This document shows positions 6,672-11,248 of a DNA stretch of 11,248 nucleotides, in pieces; positions within the stretch are counted from its first letter, which is position 1, and every line of letters starts with the position of its first letter. The position numbers and the translations under genes were made by a program. Location of the stretch: assembly GCA_000697335.1 (NCBI GenBank), contig JNEM01010183.1, positions 1 to 11,248 of the forward strand. The letters run 5' to 3'. The stretch is from Conidiobolus incongruus B7586. Lineage: Eukaryota; Entomophthoromycota; Entomophthoromycetes; Entomophthorales; Conidiobolaceae. The notes beneath the pieces are model-generated. The model did no database searches. It was not told where the DNA came from and was given only the letters and a program-made list of their open reading frames with translations.

Positions 6672-9542
6672 AATTTAAAATTAAGTATTAAATTTCCTCA
6701 ATAGTAATAAATTATTCTTAACATTCATATACTTATTCCATTATTTGAATAATAATAAGGTATTAGATTTAATAAATGACTAATTCCTATTTTAAAATAT
6801 TTTACAAGTTTTAATGTAAATGAACTATAAAATAAAAAATATCAATTCAATTCAATAGTATTAAAACTAGTAAATTAATTAATAGAATTTTTATAATTAA
6901 ATGACTTTATACTATCAGCAATTATCTAGATATACAATATTAATTACCAATTAATTTTTATAATATCAAAAAATTAATATATTTTTTATATTCATAAATA
7001 ATATAAAGTGGTTCCAAAAGGAAGATTAGTTATTTTGAATTTGTATTTTAATAAAATGAAAAACATATTAAATTAATTATTATTATTATAATAAATTATA
7101 ATATTAATATATTTTAATTACAATTATACATCTTATTTTAGGATATAATATATATTAACATTATTATATTTTTTAACATTTTTTTTCGTTTTTTATTAAT
7201 TTAATTGATCTAATATTTTGTCATATTCTTTGTAAAGTATTTTTTGTTATTACAACTTTTTTTCTTTTTTATATACTAGTTAATTATTATTTTTCCTTAT
7301 AAATTTAAATTAAATTAATATTATTATATTAATTAATTTATTAATCCTTTCTCAATATTTTTAATTTTTATAATTTAATAAAGATATTCATAATCTTATA
7401 GATTTAAATATTGTTAATATAAAGGAGAAAGGTATAAAAAAAGTTATTATTAACAAATAGATTTAAATAAGTTTATTTTTTATAATGATTTATTATTATA
7501 GTTTATTTTTCATAATAATAATTGATAATATAAAATTATATGATATTGCTAAGAGACTGGTTGTCTAAATCCTTATATATAAATCAATGTTTATATTAAC
7601 TTTTAATTTCCTAAGTAATTTATACTTTTAAAGCTATTTAATCATATAAATAACATTAATTTAGCTAATAAATATGGCCTTTTATCTTCTTGTTATTAAC
7701 TTACTATTTTTTTTCTGATTATTTTTAATCATTATCTTTTTTTAAGATTTAAGATAAATTCTATCAACATTATTTTCTAATTGATACTATTTAACATATT
7801 TTCTAATATAATTATTTTGATTAATTTATTTCCAATCCTAAATAAACTCACGGATATATTAAATTAGCCATGTCATTACTAATTTAAGTCTTTCTCTACA
7901 TTATATTGGTTTTGTCACCTAATTATATTACAAATATAAATATTCAGTAAGTAATGTTATTTGAACTGGGATTAATAACAATAGATATTATTTTTTATTA
8001 TAAGCCATTTTTTGCTTTATGGTAATCAATTATATACTAGTGTTGGTAATTTATTTATGATAAAAATTTAGCTTAAAATAATATAAATTAATATTGGCTT
8101 TAATATATTTATATATTCAATCTTTCAATTACTTTTAAATTATTATTAATAAGTTTATCACAAAAGTAAATTAAAAATAAATAAATTTTCTAAGTTTTTT
8201 TTATTATATTATTTAATTCATATTAATATTATTATTCAATAATATCAAAAGACTAGTTTTAGAGTTTATTAACAATTCTATATTTTATACAGACTTCTAT
8301 TTAGGTGATTAATATCCTTAGAATGATTTTTATAATATAAATACAATTCCTCATTATTTTAATATATCATTAATTACAAGATTGTTTTTATTAATTTTTA
8401 AAAATAAATTAACACTATGCTATGATATTACACGATTTATTCAAATCTTAATAATTTATTAAATTGATTATTTTATTAATACTTTAAAATTTCCGTTATA
8501 TTATATCAAACCTACTATCATTGAATATTATTAATTATATCTATATCTTTTAAAATTAATAATAAACTTAAAATTAAATTAACTAGGTAAGTCTTGAATA
8601 TTAAATATTTTAGTTTTGACTAAATTTTATTTATTATTTTTTGAAAGGATGATGCTATCAATTTTTACTTATTGATTTTGGTAATTAATTCATATAGAGA
8701 TATCTAACTTGATATTATATATATATATGTATAAATTTATAAATCTTAAAAAATATTGAAAATAAATTATCTTTAAGTTAAATTAGGTTTTCTTTTCAAT
8801 TTTGATTAAAAATTTATTTATTTTATAATTATTAGATTTTATTAAATTATTTAATATTCTATATATAATTAAAATTTTGTTGAAATAATTAAAGATATTA
8901 AAAAAATTAATTTTTCTCTAAAGATTTTGATATTATTAAAATTTTTATATTATATTACATCAATATTAAGATATATATATTAGTAACTTAATCAATTTTA
9001 ATATTAATATTGCTAAATAAAATTATATATTGAATTTCTAATTAATTGATTTATTAATTATTATTACTATAATATCAAAAAAAATGGGAAATTTTTTAAT
9101 TTCTGATTTTTCAAATATATTATTAGTTTTAAATAAAAGAAATATACAAAACAAATATACAAAACAAATAAGAAAATCAATAGTTTTGAATTATATATAT
9201 AAAATAATATTTTAAAATTGGTTGTTTAATTTAATTATATTTAAATTAAATATTAACTATCAAAATTTTTTTATTTTAGTATTAATAAAATTTAACCATA
9301 AATCCTCTAAAATTATTTAAAATTTATAAGTAACTTTTGGTTATAAAATATTATATAAGTTAATAATTTATTATTAGGTAAATTATTTTAAAGAGAGAAA
9401 TTACCTAAAATATATTAAAATTTAAAAAATTAATTTTAACTATTGCTGTTTTAATTATTAATAAAAAAATATATTGAAAAGTATTTTTTTATTTCAATTA
9501 AAGATTTATTCAAATACTTCAATATTAGTTATATATATATTA
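6672..9542. other. Very AT-rich, gene-free tract
   Basis: About 2.9 kb with very low G+C and stops in every frame. I recognise no gene, tRNA or intact element. Short (AT)n runs occur, for example around 8715-8728, and there is a small tandem repeat at 9140-9165. An 8-bp inverted repeat (TTAGGTAA 9374-9381, TTACCTAA 9401-9408) is the only other local structure that I noted. By analogy with AT-rich compartments in RIP-active fungi, this is probably old transposon sequence mutated beyond recognition by eye, but I cannot assign it to families. Confidence 0.55.
9140..9165. repeat. 13-bp perfect tandem repeat
   Basis: AAATATACAAAAC occurs at 9140-9152 and again at 9153-9165, followed by the first few bases of a third unit. 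It is probably a product of replication slippage in low-complexity DNA. Confidence 0.7.
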
Positions 9543-9750
9543 GCCCATAAAAGTAAGTCATAAAATCAAAATTAATTAAATATTTACCTATATCTTAAAC
9601 AATTCTTAATTAAATAAATTTAAATTAAAATATATAATTTACCTATATTAATTGATTATAACTAACTATATTTGATTATATTTTATTAGCTATTGGTTAA
9701 TATATCAAAACCTAAAATTTAACCAAGGTGAGTTATAAATTTGTGGGTTT
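9543..9750. repeat. Left inverted terminal repeat of the Tc1 element
   Basis: Pairs base for base with 10888-11095 on the opposite strand. The innermost 22 bases (9729-9750, starting TGAGTTATAAATTTGTGGG) are a perfect match, the next 62 outward agree at about two thirds of positions, and the similarity stays recognisable out to about 9543 (for example ATATCTTAA at 9590-9598). An outer copy of the inner motif (GTAAGTCATAAA near 9553-9564, against GTGAGTTATAAA at 9728-9739) shows the direct repeat that serves as a second transposase-binding site in IR/DR elements. Confidence 0.8.
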
Positions 9751-9854
9751 ATAAGTTAGGGGGGTATAAATAACAAAACTTATATATATCTTTTTTTTGT
9801 TGTATTATATATATTATAAAACTATTAAGCTAATATTTTAAAATTAATATTATA

Positions 9855-10870
9855 ATGCTTTAATCTCTCTCTAAAAAAGTTCACTTATATATTAATCAAC
9901 TTTATAATGAAAATAAATTAACTTGTGAGATTACTAGAATTACTAATATTAGTTAATCTATTATAGCTAGGGTTATTAAGAACAATGTTAAAAAAACACC
10001 TAAATTTAAACTTAAGCATATTAAGATTATAGATAAATATGATGAAAAATATATTTATAGATTAATTAATATAAGTAATTATAATATTATTATAGAAATA
10101 CAACAAAAATTATAAGACTATGCAGGAATATTAATTAGTATAGATATTATTATATATGCTTTATATTAAAATAGATATTACTTATACCTTAAGAAAAAAC
10201 ACTATTAATTAAAGAAATCCCATTATAAAACTAGGTAGGAGTTTAAATGTCAATATTAAAGTTAAATTAAAATTAATTAGAATAAGGTTATTTAATTTAA
10301 TAAAACAAAGAAATGTTTTAATAGATTTAATAGAAAAGCTAAATATCTCAAAAAAGATAAAAAACTATTTTATGACTATTTTGTTATTATAACCCAAAAA
10401 TATAATATTGGGTTAATTATAGTTTAGGTATATATGTTATTTTTAGGTGTAGGGTATTTTTATAAGATTAATAGGGGAATTAATGCTAAGATATATTAAA
10501 ATATTCTAAATAATAAATTGAAAAAATTATTGAGTAGTATAGATTAAAAAAATCAAATATTATTTTCTAACAAGATAATATACTTTGTTATACTATAAAT
10601 TCTACTATTAAATGGTTTAAAAATAACAAAATAACAATTATAAAATAGCCTCCTCAATCTCTTAATTTTAACCTAATTGAATATCTTTAGAATTAACTAA
10701 AAAAATCAATTAAAGTTTTCCCCCTAATAAAAAATTTAAATCAACTTTAGGAGTATATTTAAGAAGCTTATAATAATATTAGTCTTGCTTAATATAAGAA
10801 GCTAGTTAACTTTATACCTCACAAACTTAAAGAAATTAGAAAAACAAAAGATAGATATATTAGATATTAA
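9855..10870 (+). pseudogene. Tc1-type transposase remnant (DD34E)
   Basis: About 339 codons, the usual length of Tc1 transposases. It begins at ATG 9855 with a helix-turn-helix region: an INQLYNENKLTCEITRI-like stretch, then a paired-type recognition helix (IARVIKNN). In the catalytic part the second Asp lies in QDN (10574-10576) and the Glu in LIEYL (10679-10681). They share a frame with 34 residues between them, the DD34E spacing that defines Tc1. PPQS precedes the Glu, as usual. The C-terminus reads FIPHKLKEIRKTKDRYIRY and stops at 10868-10870. There are many in-frame stops, for example TAA before QDN (10568) and TAG where Trp is expected (10646, 10688). At least one frame change lies between about 10540 and 10570, and another near 10700-10745. 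The first catalytic Asp region is too decayed to place. Confidence 0.82.
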
Positions 10871-10887
10871 TTTTTCTATCAATACTA

Positions 10888-11095
10888 AAACCCACAAATT
10901 TATAACTCATTTTAAATATATTTTTAGTTTTAATATATCAATTAATATTTAATTAAATTTAACTTTATAAATTATATTATAAATAAAATATATATATTAA
11001 GTATATAGTTTAATATAAGTTTATTTAAATTAGAATTGATTAAGATATTAATAGAAATATATATATTTTTAACTTTATAACTTATTTTTGTAGGA
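10888..11095. repeat. Right inverted terminal repeat of the Tc1 element
   Basis: Reverse complement partner of 9543-9750. Within it the motif AATTTATAACTCATTTT (10897-10913) recurs as ACTTTATAACTTATTTT (11072-11088), agreeing at 15 of 17 bases and spaced 175 bases apart, which gives the inner and outer direct repeats of an IR/DR end. At the bases flanking the perfect core the left end has G/C and the right end A/T, as expected if C-to-T mutation hit the two ends independently. Confidence 0.8.
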
Positions 11096-11248
11096 TTGTG
11101 AAAATATTTTATATATATTAAAGTTAAACTAAAATTAATTAATAAAAATATATAATAAGTACTTTATAATTTAACTAAAAATTAAGAAAAATTAAAATAT
11201 CTATTGTTAAACAAAACTTATTAAAATATAACTAGAAATTAAAATTTT
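11096..11248. other. AT-rich flank right of the transposon
   Basis: Low-complexity A+T sequence of the same kind as 6672-9542. Nothing is recognisable, and the tract continues past the window edge. Confidence 0.5.

Larger units (their letters stand above)
9543..11095 (+). mobile_element. Decayed Tc1/mariner transposon with long IR/DR ends
   Basis: A DNA transposon of about 1.55 kb. Its ends are inverted repeats of equal length (208 bases each) that align without gaps, and the transposase remnant lies between them. Size, long ends and the pair of direct repeats inside each end match the IR/DR group of the Tc1 family (Sleeping Beauty is the known example). Many of the differences between the two ends are C/T or G/A, and the coding part has stops at expected Gln and Trp codons, so mutation of the RIP kind is the likely cause of decay. 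The outer limits are uncertain by a few bases. A TA lies at 9541-9542 on the left, but the right side reads TT, so the TA target duplication is not confirmed. The copy cannot encode an active transposase. Confidence 0.85.

Noticed and set aside
9374-9408. Hairpin-like miniature element from an 8-bp inverted repeat
   Set aside because: Eight paired bases with a 19-base loop are expected by chance in several kilobases of such AT-rich DNA, and no target duplication is visible.
9720-10918. Short Tc1 element bounded by the perfect 22-bp repeats with TA on both sides (9720-9721, 10917-10918)
   Set aside because: The inverted similarity continues for about 180 bases beyond these points on both sides without gaps, so the apparent TA duplication is internal and the element is longer.
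6672-11248. Mitochondrial origin of the AT-rich half
   Set aside because: No mitochondrial gene, tRNA or GC cluster is seen, and a Tc1 element with C-to-T type decay points to nuclear DNA.

Overview
The window looks like nuclear DNA of an AT-rich fungus, most likely an ascomycete. Three things point there. One is a complete gene for a Tag1-like (DUF3712-type) vacuolar membrane protein, a fungal family. The second is the remains of an F-box + JmjC gene of the JMJD6-like type found in fungi. The third is a decayed Tc1/mariner transposon whose stop codons fall mostly where Gln (CAA) or Trp (TGG) is expected, the pattern left by C-to-T mutation such as repeat-induced point mutation (RIP). I cannot name the species or class.

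Layout. 1-782 is AT-rich spacer. 783-2165 (+) is an F-box/JmjC gene, recognisable from end to end but interrupted by two frame changes and several stops, so I call it a pseudogene. It converges on 2258-4897 (-), the intact 879-residue Tag1-like gene, across a 92-bp spacer holding a palindromic pair of poly(A) signals. 4898-5823 is a shared divergent promoter region. 5824-5997 (+) is a small 57-codon gene of unknown family, and 6543-6671 (+) holds a diverged second copy of it, 42 codons long. The sequence then turns very AT-rich to the end of the window. In this part 6672-9542 holds no gene I can recognise, and 9543-11095 is one Tc1-family transposon with 208-bp inverted terminal repeats that themselves contain an inner and an outer direct repeat (the IR/DR layout), plus a transposase remnant with a DD34E spacing.

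How the parts relate. The genes do not form a pathway that I can see. The common theme is mutation: the transposon, the AT-rich tract and the middle of the JmjC gene all show strong loss of G:C pairs, whereas the neighbouring Tag1-like gene is clean. The most novel item is the tandem pair of tiny genes sharing an N-terminal motif (NFTID.KQR), which I could not match to any known family.
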